In this document: piece after piece, positions 16,977 through 24,996 of the stretch
Numbering within the stretch: position 1 is the stretch's first letter
Layout: each line of letters starts with the position of its first letter
DNA from: Roseateles toxinivorans
GTDB lineage: Bacteria > Pseudomonadota > Gammaproteobacteria > Burkholderiales > Burkholderiaceae_C
DNA: 64,000 nt
Assembly: GCF_004362525.1 (NCBI RefSeq)
Contig: NZ_SNXS01000002.1
Span: 62,001 to 126,000 of the forward strand
Reading direction: 5' to 3'
The notes under the pieces: model-generated
Seen by the model: only the letters and a program-made list of their open reading frames with translations
Told to the model about the DNA's origin: nothing
Database searches by the model: none
Translations under genes and position numbers: made by a program

Positions 16977-19757
16977 ATGAAGAGTTCTGCAAACAAGCGC
17001 GCTGGCGCTTCGGGCGCCCAGCGCTTCCGGGTCAGCCCGGTGGTGGCGGGTTGCACCCTGCTGATGCTGGCCTCGGGCGCGAGCTTCGCGCAGCAGGCCC
17101 CCGCAGCGCTGGACACCGTGACGGTGACCGGCATCCGCCGCGGCATCGAGAGCGCCATCTCGGTGAAGAAGAACTCCGACTCCATCGTCGAATCGATCTC
17201 GGCCGAAGACATCGGCAAGCTGCCCGACAACAGCATCGCCGAGTCGATCGCCCGTCTGCCCGGTCTGTCGGCCCAGCGCGTGGCCGGTCGTGCCCAGGTC
17301 ATCAGCGTGCGCGGCCTGTCGCCCGACTTCGCCACCAGCCTGCTCAATGGCCGTGAACTGGTCAGCACCGGCGACAACCGCAGCGTCGAGTTCGATCAGT
17401 ACCCGTCGGAACTGATGAGCGGCGTGACCGTCTACAAGACGCCCGACGCCGGCCTGATCGGCCAGGGCCTGTCTGGGACGCTGGACATGCAGACCGTGCG
17501 CCCGCTGAACTTCGGCAGCCGCGTCGTCTCGCTGAACGTGCGCGGACAGCGCAACTCGCTGGGATCGGCCGCCAATGCGGACGCCACCGGCAACCGCATC
17601 AGCGCCAGCTACATCGACCAGTTCGCCAACCGCACGGTGGGCCTGGTGCTCGGCTACGCCCACCAGGAAACGCCGGTGCAGGAAAACCAGGTGGGCCTGT
17701 ACGAGCCCTGGGAAGCGGTCGGCGACGGCTGGCGCCCCGGCGTGGCGGCGGGCACCTTCTATTCGAACGGCATCAAGGCGCTGCGCCGCACCGGCGTGAC
17801 CAAGCGCGATGCGTTGATGGCCACGCTGGAAATGCGTCCGTCCAAGGACTGGACCAGCGTGCTGGACGTCTATCACACGACCGCCAAGCAGGAAGACACG
17901 GCCAACCAGTTCGAAGTCAACCTCGGCGACTACAACGGTGGCTATGGCCGTATCGGCATCACCGGTGCCCAGATCAACGGCAACAACACCTTCACCGGCG
18001 GCACAGTCGCGAACCTGTACCCGCTGATTCGCGGCATGTACAACAAGCGCGAAGACACGATCGATGCCATCGGCTGGAACAACAAGTTCACGGCCGCCGG
18101 CATCAAGTGGAACGCCGACATCAGCTACTCCAAGGCCAAGCGCGACGAGCTGAGCCTTGAGAACAACACCCAGCTCCCGCCGGTCGGTTCGGTCGCGCCG
18201 CTGGATACGCTGAAGCTCAACTTCGGCACCGGTGGCTTCTCGTCGATGATCCCGACGCTGAGCTACTCCGACCCGACCAAACTGCTGCTGCGCGGCACCA
18301 TCTACGGCTCCGGCTATGGCAAGGTGCCCAGCGTGGAAGATGAGCTGAAGAGCTTCCGCTTCGGCGGCACGGCGGCCGTGCCGGCCATGCTCGACGGCTT
18401 CCTGTCCGACATCGAGTTCGGCCTGAACTACGCCGACCGCGCGAAGAAGAAGCGCCAGCCCGAGGGCAATATCAATGTGGGCGCCCAGGGCGACACGGCC
18501 GTCGGTGCGGAGTTCCAGTACGGGCTGGTGGACCTTGGCTTTGCCGGCCTGGGCCAGATCCCCGCGTGGAATGTGCCGGGCGCCGTGGCCAAGTACATGA
18601 CCTTCAGCCCCAGCGGCACCGCCTTCCCCTATCTGGTGGCCAAGGCCTGGGACGTCAAGGAGTCGATCACCACCGGCTACCTGAAGGGCAATATCGACAC
18701 CAAGATCGGCGGCTTCGATGTGCGCGGCAACATCGGTGTGCAGCTGCAGCGCGTCGACCAGTCCTCGACGGCCGTGCGCCTGACCGACGGCGCGAACCCG
18801 AAGCCGGTGGAAGACGGCAAGAGCTATACCGACGCACTGCCCGCCATGAACCTGGTGTTCGCCCTGGGCAATGACCAGACCCTGCGCATGGCCCTGGCCA
18901 AGCAGGTGGCACGGCCGCGCGTCGATCAGCTGCGCTCGGCGCTGGAGTTCGGCGTGGGCGACAACCCGAACGCCCAGGGCTTCCGCGAGCCCGGCGCCAG
19001 CGGTGGCAACGCCAAGCTCGACCCATGGCGCGCCGTGGCCTTCGACCTGTCTTACGAGAAGTACTTCGGCAACAAGGCCTATGTGGCCGCCGCCTACTTC
19101 CACAAGGACCTGAAGAGCTACATCTACACGCAGAAGATCTCGAACTACGACTTCGCGCCCTTCATCGGCGACGCCAAGGTCATCCTGGACGCCAATGGCA
19201 AGCCGGTGCCAATCCAGACCCTGGGCACCTACACCGCCCCCGACAATGGCAAGGGTGGCCGCCTGTCGGGTGTCGAGCTGTCGGCCTCGCTGCCCTTGAA
19301 CATGCTGACGCCGGCGCTGAGCGGCTTTGGCATTCAGGCCAGCGCCAGCTTCACCAGCAGCAGCATCAAGGTCAAGGATCCCGAGAGCGCCTCCAGCGTC
19401 GGCTCCGGCGACATCTCGCTGCCCGGCCTGTCCAAGCGCGTGACCAACCTGACCTTCTACTACGAGAAGGCCGGCTTCGAGGCCCGCATCAGCCAGCGCA
19501 AGCGTTCGGACTTCATTGGCGAGATCGGCAACTTCAACGGCAACCGCACCTTGCGCTATGTGGTCGGCGAGAGCATCGTCGACGCCCAGATCGGCTACAA
19601 CTTCACCGAAGGATCGCTGAAGGGCCTGGGTCTGCAGCTGCAGATCAACAACCTGGGCAACGCCGCCTACCAGACCTATGCCGGCACCAAGGATCGCCCG
19701 CTGGAGCACATCGAGTGGGGCCGCACCGTCTTGCTGGGTGCCAGCTACAAATTCTGA
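16977..19757 (+). CDS. TonB-dependent receptor (probably carbohydrate uptake)
   Basis: Outer-membrane receptor of 926 residues that imports a ligand with TonB energy. The start has an AGGAG ribosome site 7 bases upstream. A signal peptide ends near residue 38 (GASFA-QQ). It is followed by a TonB-box-like DTVTVTG and a plug domain (IGKLPDNSIAESIARLPG). A beta-barrel of about 750 residues ends in the typical terminal Phe (GASYKF). The plug style matches the large Xanthomonas/Caulobacter-type TonB receptor family, many members of which carry sugars. Placement after two glucokinases and behind a HexR-like site supports a glucose-containing oligosaccharide; the peptidase gene downstream leaves a peptide ligand possible. 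A strong terminator follows, so it is probably a single-gene transcript. Confidence 0.9.
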   Translation: MKSSANKRAGASGAQRFRVSPVVAGCTLLMLASGASFAQQAPAALDTVTVTGIRRGIESAISVKKNSDSIVESISAEDIGKLPDNSIAESIARLPGLSAQRVAGRAQVISVRGLSPDFATSLLNGRELVSTGDNRSVEFDQYPSELMSGVTVYKTPDAGLIGQGLSGTLDMQTVRPLNFGSRVVSLNVRGQRNSLGSAANADATGNRISASYIDQFANRTVGLVLGYAHQETPVQENQVGLYEPWEAVGDGWRPGVAAGTFYSNGIKALRRTGVTKRDALMATLEMRPSKDWTSVLDVYHTTAKQEDTANQFEVNLGDYNGGYGRIGITGAQINGNNTFTGGTVANLYPLIRGMYNKREDTIDAIGWNNKFTAAGIKWNADISYSKAKRDELSLENNTQLPPVGSVAPLDTLKLNFGTGGFSSMIPTLSYSDPTKLLLRGTIYGSGYGKVPSVEDELKSFRFGGTAAVPAMLDGFLSDIEFGLNYADRAKKKRQPEGNINVGAQGDTAVGAEFQYGLVDLGFAGLGQIPAWNVPGAVAKYMTFSPSGTAFPYLVAKAWDVKESITTGYLKGNIDTKIGGFDVRGNIGVQLQRVDQSSTAVRLTDGANPKPVEDGKSYTDALPAMNLVFALGNDQTLRMALAKQVARPRVDQLRSALEFGVGDNPNAQGFREPGASGGNAKLDPWRAVAFDLSYEKYFGNKAYVAAAYFHKDLKSYIYTQKISNYDFAPFIGDAKVILDANGKPVPIQTLGTYTAPDNGKGGRLSGVELSASLPLNMLTPALSGFGIQASASFTSSSIKVKDPESASSVGSGDISLPGLSKRVTNLTFYYEKAGFEARISQRKRSDFIGEIGNFNGNRTLRYVVGESIVDAQIGYNFTEGSLKGLGLQLQINNLGNAAYQTYAGTKDRPLEHIEWGRTVLLGASYKF

Positions 19758-19789
19758 TAGGCTGAACACCAGCGCTCCGGCGCATCAAC

Positions 19790-19820
19790 AGCCCCGACGT
19801 TCGCGCGTCGGGGCTTTTTT
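19790..19820 (+). terminator. Rho-independent terminator after the TonB receptor
   Basis: Perfect 10-base stem AGCCCCGACG/CGTCGGGGCT with a 6-base loop, running straight into a T tract. It separates the receptor from the S9 peptidase gene. Confidence 0.95.
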
Positions 19821-19838
19821 CCTTTCTCACCCCAGCCC

Positions 19839-21857
19839 ATGCCCAAGAACCGAAGCTCGCTCCACCCCACCCTGCGCAGACGCAGCCTGCTCGCCCTGGC
19901 GCTGAGCAGCGCCCTGCCGCTGGCCCGGGCCCAGGGAGCAGCCGACAAGCCCGACGCCGCGCGCCTTTTCCGCGCCCCGCAGATGCTCGGGGCCGTGCTC
20001 GCGCCCAATGGTCACCGCCTGGCCATGCGCAGCGTCGGCCCCCAGGGCCGGGTGATGCTGACGGTGCTGCAGCTCGACACCCTGGCGCCCAAGGTGGTCT
20101 ACAACTCCGATAACGCGGACGTCGAGCGCGTGGTCTGGGTCAACAACGACCGGCTGGCCTTCGACCTCACAGATCGCGAAACACCCCAGGGCAAGATAGA
20201 CGCTGGTCCGGGCCTGTTCGCGGTGGACCATGACGGCGCGAACCTGCGCCAGCTGGTGGAGCGCCAGGTCGCCTGGCTGAAGGACGGCAACGACACCCGG
20301 CAGCTGCAGCCCTGGAACACCTTTCTGCTCAACGGCAGCACGCTGCGCCAGGGCGATGCGGTGATGGCCGTGCGGCCCGAGGCCTATGACGGCAAGGACA
20401 TGGGCTTTTTCAAGCTCCTGCGCGTGGACACCCGCAACGGCCGCGCCGAGACGGTGGACAGCCCGCTGCACTCGGTCGGCTGGTGGCCCGACGCCCAGGG
20501 CAATCTGCGCGTGGCGCTGACCCGCGACGGCGAGAAGGCCGCCCTGCGCTGGAAGGACCCTGCCAGCGGCCAATGGCGGGTGCTGGCCGAATTCAATGCC
20601 TACACCGAGGACGGCGATCTGCAGGTGCGCCATGTGGGCGCGGACGGCAAGCTCTATGTCAGCGCGCGCCGTGGCCGCGACAAGCAGGCGATGTGGCTGC
20701 TGGACCCGGCCACCGGCACCTGGTCGGCCAAGCCGCTGGCGGAGTCACCCCAGTTCGATGTCGATGCCCAGGCGCTGGCCCGCCAAGACAGGGTGCTGGG
20801 CCTGCGCTTCACCATCGATGCCGAGGTCACCCAGTGGCTGGACGCAGACATGCAAACGCTGCAGGCACAGATCGACAAGGTGCTGCCCAGCACCGTCAAC
20901 CGCCTGTCTGTGCCCTGGAGCGACGATGCGCCCTGGGTCTTGATCGAGGCCTTTGCCGACATCCAGCCAACGCAGTACCTGCTGTTCAACCGCGAAACCC
21001 GCAAGTTCACCCGGCTCGGCGGCGAGCGCCCTGACATCGAGGCCAAGCAGATGGCGGCCATGGACATGGTGCGCATCAAGGCCCGCGACGGGCTGGAGAT
21101 TCCGGCCTGGCTGAGCCTGCCGCCCGGTGCGGAGAAGCTGGACAAGAAGAACCTGCCCCTGGTGGTGCTGGTGCACGGCGGGCCGTTTGTGCGTGCCCCC
21201 GGCTGGACCTGGGACGCCGAGGTGCAGTTCCTCAACGCACGCGGCTATGCCGTGCTGCAGCCGCAGTTCCGCGGCACGCTGGGCTTTGGCACCGCCCATG
21301 CCCGGGCCGGCTGGCGCCAATGGGGCAAGGCGATGCAGGCCGATCTGGCCGACGCGGCGCGCTGGGCCATTGCCCAGGGCATTGCCGACCCCAAGCGCAT
21401 CGCCATTGCCGGCGCCAGCTATGGCGGCTATGCGGCGCTGATGGGCCTGGTGCGCGACGCCGATCTGTTCCGCTGCGCGGTGGCCTGGGTCGGCGTGACC
21501 GACCTGGACATGCTGCACACCGTCAACTGGAGCGATATGTCGGACTCGTTCAAGACCCACGGCATGCCGGCCCTGGTCGGCGATCGCGTCAAGGACGCTG
21601 CCGACCTGAAGGACAACTCACCGCTGACGCACGCGGCCAGGATCAGGCAGCCGCTGCTGCTGGCCTATGGCAGCGCCGACCGGCGCGTGCCGCTGATCCA
21701 TGGCGAGGCCTTCCGCAAGGCCGTGCAAGCTGGCAACACGGCGCTGGAATGGGTGGTCTATCAAGACGAGGGCCATGGCTGGCGGGTGCCGGCCAACAGG
21801 GTTGATTTCTGGAACCGCACGGCGACCTTCCTCGACAAGCATCTGACGCCGCGCTGA
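19839..21857 (+). CDS. S9 family prolyl oligopeptidase-like peptidase, exported
   Basis: Serine peptidase of 672 residues of the dipeptidyl-peptidase/acylaminoacyl-peptidase type (S9). The N-terminus LRRRSLLALALSSALPLARA is a signal peptide ending near residue 32; the arginines allow Tat export but the motif is not canonical. A beta-propeller-like region (about 40-400) precedes the alpha/beta hydrolase domain. In that domain the nucleophile is Ser527 in GASYGG, with the Asp in YGSADRRVP and the His in DEGHGW completing the triad; VLVHGGPFVRAPG forms the oxyanion region. Likely degrades short peptides in the periplasm. It is separated from the receptor by a terminator and ends 6 bases from the convergent CoA-transferase gene. 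No clear ribosome site precedes the ATG. Confidence 0.9.
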   Translation: MPKNRSSLHPTLRRRSLLALALSSALPLARAQGAADKPDAARLFRAPQMLGAVLAPNGHRLAMRSVGPQGRVMLTVLQLDTLAPKVVYNSDNADVERVVWVNNDRLAFDLTDRETPQGKIDAGPGLFAVDHDGANLRQLVERQVAWLKDGNDTRQLQPWNTFLLNGSTLRQGDAVMAVRPEAYDGKDMGFFKLLRVDTRNGRAETVDSPLHSVGWWPDAQGNLRVALTRDGEKAALRWKDPASGQWRVLAEFNAYTEDGDLQVRHVGADGKLYVSARRGRDKQAMWLLDPATGTWSAKPLAESPQFDVDAQALARQDRVLGLRFTIDAEVTQWLDADMQTLQAQIDKVLPSTVNRLSVPWSDDAPWVLIEAFADIQPTQYLLFNRETRKFTRLGGERPDIEAKQMAAMDMVRIKARDGLEIPAWLSLPPGAEKLDKKNLPLVVLVHGGPFVRAPGWTWDAEVQFLNARGYAVLQPQFRGTLGFGTAHARAGWRQWGKAMQADLADAARWAIAQGIADPKRIAIAGASYGGYAALMGLVRDADLFRCAVAWVGVTDLDMLHTVNWSDMSDSFKTHGMPALVGDRVKDAADLKDNSPLTHAARIRQPLLLAYGSADRRVPLIHGEAFRKAVQAGNTALEWVVYQDEGHGWRVPANRVDFWNRTATFLDKHLTPR

Positions 21858-21863
21858 GCGGCC

Positions 21864-23081
21864 CTACTCCGGCAGGGCGCCGCTGGCACGCAGCAGCGCC
21901 AGCTCCGCGTCGCTGCAGCCGCTGGCACGCACCACCATGTCCGAGTGCTGGCCGAACACCGGTGCGGCAAAGGGAGCAGGCCCCGGTGTGCGGCCGAACT
22001 TCAGCGGCCGCGTCACACCACGGTAGGGGCCGATCACCGGGTGGTCTATGGTGCCCACCATGTCTTCGGCCAGCACTTGCGGGTGGTCGAACATGTCCTC
22101 GATGCGGCGCGCCGCGGCACAGGGCACCTCGTCGCCGAAGATCGCCTCCCACTCCAGTGCGCTGTGCGCCTGCAGCGCCGTGTGCAGGCGCGGAATGATC
22201 TCGCCGGCCAGCTGGGCCCGCTTGCGCACGGTGTCGAAGCGCTCGTCGTCGGCCAGCTCCGTCAGGCCGGTCTTCTGGCACAGCGCTTTCCAGAAGCGCT
22301 GCGTGTTGGCCGAGATGTAGAGGTGCCCCTCACGCGCCGGATGGATGCCTGTGACACCACCCGATCGCATGTCGCGGCCTATGTCCAACGGCTCGCCATC
22401 GGCCCAGATCAGCCGCGCCGACTGCATCGTCAGCGCACTGCGCAGCAGCGACACGCCGACGTACTGGCCCAGGCCGCTGCGCTCGCGCTCAAACAACGCC
22501 GATGACACGCCGGCCGCCAGCAGCGCGGCGGCGTAATAGTCCACCACCGAGCCATAGATGATCTCCGGCGCGCCGCCACGCTTGCCCTGCAGCGCGCACA
22601 TGCCGGTCATCGTCTGCAGCACCTGGTCGTAGCCGGCCTTGTCCTTCATCGGCCCGGTCTCGCCATAGCCGGTGACGGCGCAGTAGATCAGGCGCGGGTT
22701 GATCGCGCCGAGCTGCTCGAAGTCAATGCCCAGGCGCTTGGGCACGCTGGGTCTGAAGTTGTGCACCAGCACGTCAGCCTCGCGCACCAGGCGCATCAAG
22801 AGAGCCAGGCCCTCGGCCTTCTTCAGGTCCAGCGCCACACCGAGCTTGCTGCGGTTGACGCCGATGAAGGCCCGGCTCTCGGCCTGCAGGGTCGAGGGAT
22901 AGCTGCGCAGATTGTCGCCACCGGGCGGCTCGATCTTGATCACCTCGGCGCCCTGGTCGGCCAGCAGCGTGCAACCATAGGGCCCGGCGATATAGGCGCT
23001 GAGGTCCAGCACGCGCACGCCGCTCAGCGGGCCGGTCGGGCCGTCGCGGTGCGCAGGCTTGAAGGTGTCAGGTGTTGCCAT
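21864..23081 (-). CDS. CaiB/BaiF (class III) CoA-transferase
   Basis: Cytosolic transferase that moves CoA between carboxylic acids, 405 residues. The N-terminal Rossmann part shows the family pattern (GVRVLDLSAYIAGPYG, GAEVIKIEPPGGD, FIGVNRSKLG), and the catalytic Asp152 lies in AGYDQVLQ. Formyl-CoA and carnitine CoA-transferases and alpha-methylacyl-CoA racemase share this fold, so the acid substrate cannot be named. It is the last gene of the unit that starts with the TonB receptor at 30343, and its start overlaps the furanosidase gene by 14 bases. A CitE-like lyase in the neighbouring unit could act on the CoA ester it makes; that link is inference. Confidence 0.9.
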   Translation of the reverse strand: MATPDTFKPAHRDGPTGPLSGVRVLDLSAYIAGPYGCTLLADQGAEVIKIEPPGGDNLRSYPSTLQAESRAFIGVNRSKLGVALDLKKAEGLALLMRLVREADVLVHNFRPSVPKRLGIDFEQLGAINPRLIYCAVTGYGETGPMKDKAGYDQVLQTMTGMCALQGKRGGAPEIIYGSVVDYYAAALLAAGVSSALFERERSGLGQYVGVSLLRSALTMQSARLIWADGEPLDIGRDMRSGGVTGIHPAREGHLYISANTQRFWKALCQKTGLTELADDERFDTVRKRAQLAGEIIPRLHTALQAHSALEWEAIFGDEVPCAAARRIEDMFDHPQVLAEDMVGTIDHPVIGPYRGVTRPLKFGRTPGPAPFAAPVFGQHSDMVVRASGCSDAELALLRASGALPE

Positions 23082-24996
23082 GTTCGAAGTCGGAAGAAAA
23101 GCCGGTGTCCGGGGCTAGCGACAGCCAGGTCAGGCGCCAGCTGCCATCGCTGCGGCCGCCGGCACGGTAGTAGGGCCAGAAGGTGATGGGCGCGCGATAG
23201 CCCAGGCGCAGCTCGATCGCAGGTGCGGCGTCCTCATCCTCGCCCTTGCCCTCGATCAGCGGCAGCAGGCTCAAGGCCTGCGTCGGATCGCCCTCGGGCA
23301 GCCGTATGCTCTCCTCGGTCTTGAAGCCGTCGATCAGGCCGGTGGCATAGACCAGGGGCCCGCGGGTGATGGCCACATACTCATGGCACAGCACCTGCTG
23401 GCGCACCGGCGAGCCATCGGGCGCCAGCGATTCCTGCACATTGCGGTTGGCCTTGCGGTGCAACACCGGCGGCATCGCAAGGTCCATCGTGATGCGGTCG
23501 CCTGGAGTCCAGTCGCGATCGAGCTCCGCATAGCTGCCGGGCGTGGCGGCCACGCTCAGCTGTTCATCATTGATCTGGATGCGCACCTGCTGTGCCCAGG
23601 CCGGAATGCGTAGCTGGATATTGAAACGCGCCGTCTGGTCCGGTGTGACGCGCAAGCGGATCTGGCCGTCGAACGGATAGCCGGTGCACTGCTTCAACGC
23701 CACCGCACCGATGCCATCCAGCTGCACCGAGGCCAGGCCCGGACCGTAGAGATTGACGGCGATGGCGCCCTCGGCCGTGACGCCATAGGCCGCGGCGGGC
23801 AACTCCTCGACCGCCATCGCGCCGCTGGACTTGCAGCAACGCCAGTAGGTGGTGTGCACGCGCCGACCGTTCGGGAAGGAGTAGTAGCACCAGTCCTCGC
23901 CATTGGGCGCCATCGCCCCGAGCAGGTCGTTGTAGGCGGTGCGCTCGATCTCTTCGGCGTACTTCGCCTCGCCGCTGATCGCCAGCAGCTCGCGGTTCAG
24001 CTGCAGCCAGGCCAGGGTCGAGCAGGTCTCGACATAGGCCTGGGCCTGGAAGGCGCCCGGCGCGTTGAAGACCTCGCGCGAGCGATGGGCCACGCCGCCC
24101 CAGGGGCCGCCACCCAGGGTCAGGTGATGCCGGCGGATGCTCAGCCAGAGCTTGTCGACCGCCTCGCGGTACAGCGCCACGCCGGTGGCCTTGTGCAGCT
24201 TGGTCAGGCCGACCAGGTTCCAGGCCAGCTGGTAGGCCTTGCCGGTGGCGATCTCGGCCGCATCGGCGCCACTCAGTGCGCGGCTCAGCAGGGCCAGCGG
24301 CGGGTGGTTGTCGGCCTGCTCCAGTATCAGCAGGGCCAGGCTCAGATAGCGCCGCTCGCCGGTGACGAGATACAGCTCGACGGCGGGGTCAAGCAGCACG
24401 GTGGCCGACATGCCATGGTGGTTGCCCAGCTCGGTGATGTTGATGCCGCCCTCGCTGAGCGTGTACCAGCAGAGGTCACCGATCTTGCGTGCCGCCGCCA
24501 GATAGCGGGCACTTGATGGGACGTCAGGCATCGCCTTGTGCAGCTCCAGCAGGCCCAGCACCAGATAGCTGTGCGTCCAGATGTCCCAGGTGCGCGCACT
24601 GGGCGCCCCGTCCCAGCTCTGTGGCTTTGGCGGCTGCTGGTGCATGAAGCGGCGCTCGGGCGCATAGGTGCCCAGATAGCCCTCCTCGCCCTGCAGCGCC
24701 ACCAGATGGTCTGCCACACTGCGCAGCTGCTCGCTTAAGCTGACGTCCTGCGTACGCGCATAGGCCTTGGCGGCGGCATACAACCACTTGCCGGCATGCT
24801 CGCCGTACCAGTCGCCCTCGCGATTGGCCAGCACCCGCGCCGGGTCGAAGATGGCGATGGCCGGGCTGGTCGGCCCGGTGATGAAACGCGACAGGCGGCC
24901 GCGCCTGTTGGCGTCGAGCGCGGCGCCGAGCAGACCGCCCAGCTGCACCTGGGCGGACGACAGCAGCCGCATGCCAACGGGCGCAGTTTTGCTCAC
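23068..24996 (-). CDS. GH127 beta-L-arabinofuranosidase-like glycoside hydrolase
   Basis: Cytosolic glycosidase of 642 residues of the former DUF1680 family; no signal peptide. In the characterised enzyme HypBA1 a zinc ion is held by Glu338, Cys340, Cys417 and Cys418, with Cys417 as nucleophile and Glu322 as acid/base. The same pattern is visible here: E323-T-C325 (YVETCST), the C387-C388 pair (WRCCKSS), and Glu308 in SREVF as the likely acid/base. An (alpha/alpha)6-type barrel of about 400 residues is followed by beta domains. The start is the GTG at 24996, which overlaps the stop of the upstream fusion gene as GTGA and so is translationally coupled. GH127 members act on beta-L-arabinofuranosides, but the family is broad and other furanosides are possible. 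Confidence 0.85.
   Translation of the reverse strand: MSKTAPVGMRLLSSAQVQLGGLLGAALDANRRGRLSRFITGPTSPAIAIFDPARVLANREGDWYGEHAGKWLYAAAKAYARTQDVSLSEQLRSVADHLVALQGEEGYLGTYAPERRFMHQQPPKPQSWDGAPSARTWDIWTHSYLVLGLLELHKAMPDVPSSARYLAAARKIGDLCWYTLSEGGINITELGNHHGMSATVLLDPAVELYLVTGERRYLSLALLILEQADNHPPLALLSRALSGADAAEIATGKAYQLAWNLVGLTKLHKATGVALYREAVDKLWLSIRRHHLTLGGGPWGGVAHRSREVFNAPGAFQAQAYVETCSTLAWLQLNRELLAISGEAKYAEEIERTAYNDLLGAMAPNGEDWCYYSFPNGRRVHTTYWRCCKSSGAMAVEELPAAAYGVTAEGAIAVNLYGPGLASVQLDGIGAVALKQCTGYPFDGQIRLRVTPDQTARFNIQLRIPAWAQQVRIQINDEQLSVAATPGSYAELDRDWTPGDRITMDLAMPPVLHRKANRNVQESLAPDGSPVRQQVLCHEYVAITRGPLVYATGLIDGFKTEESIRLPEGDPTQALSLLPLIEGKGEDEDAAPAIELRLGYRAPITFWPYYRAGGRSDGSWRLTWLSLAPDTGFSSDFEHGNT

Noticed and set aside
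16935-19769. Open frame of 944 codons on the minus strand opposite the first TonB receptor
   Set aside because: Exact antisense of a receptor gene with signal peptide, plug, barrel and terminator. The antisense product is rich in Gly, Ala, Arg, His and Gln with no fold features, as expected from codon bias in GC-rich DNA.
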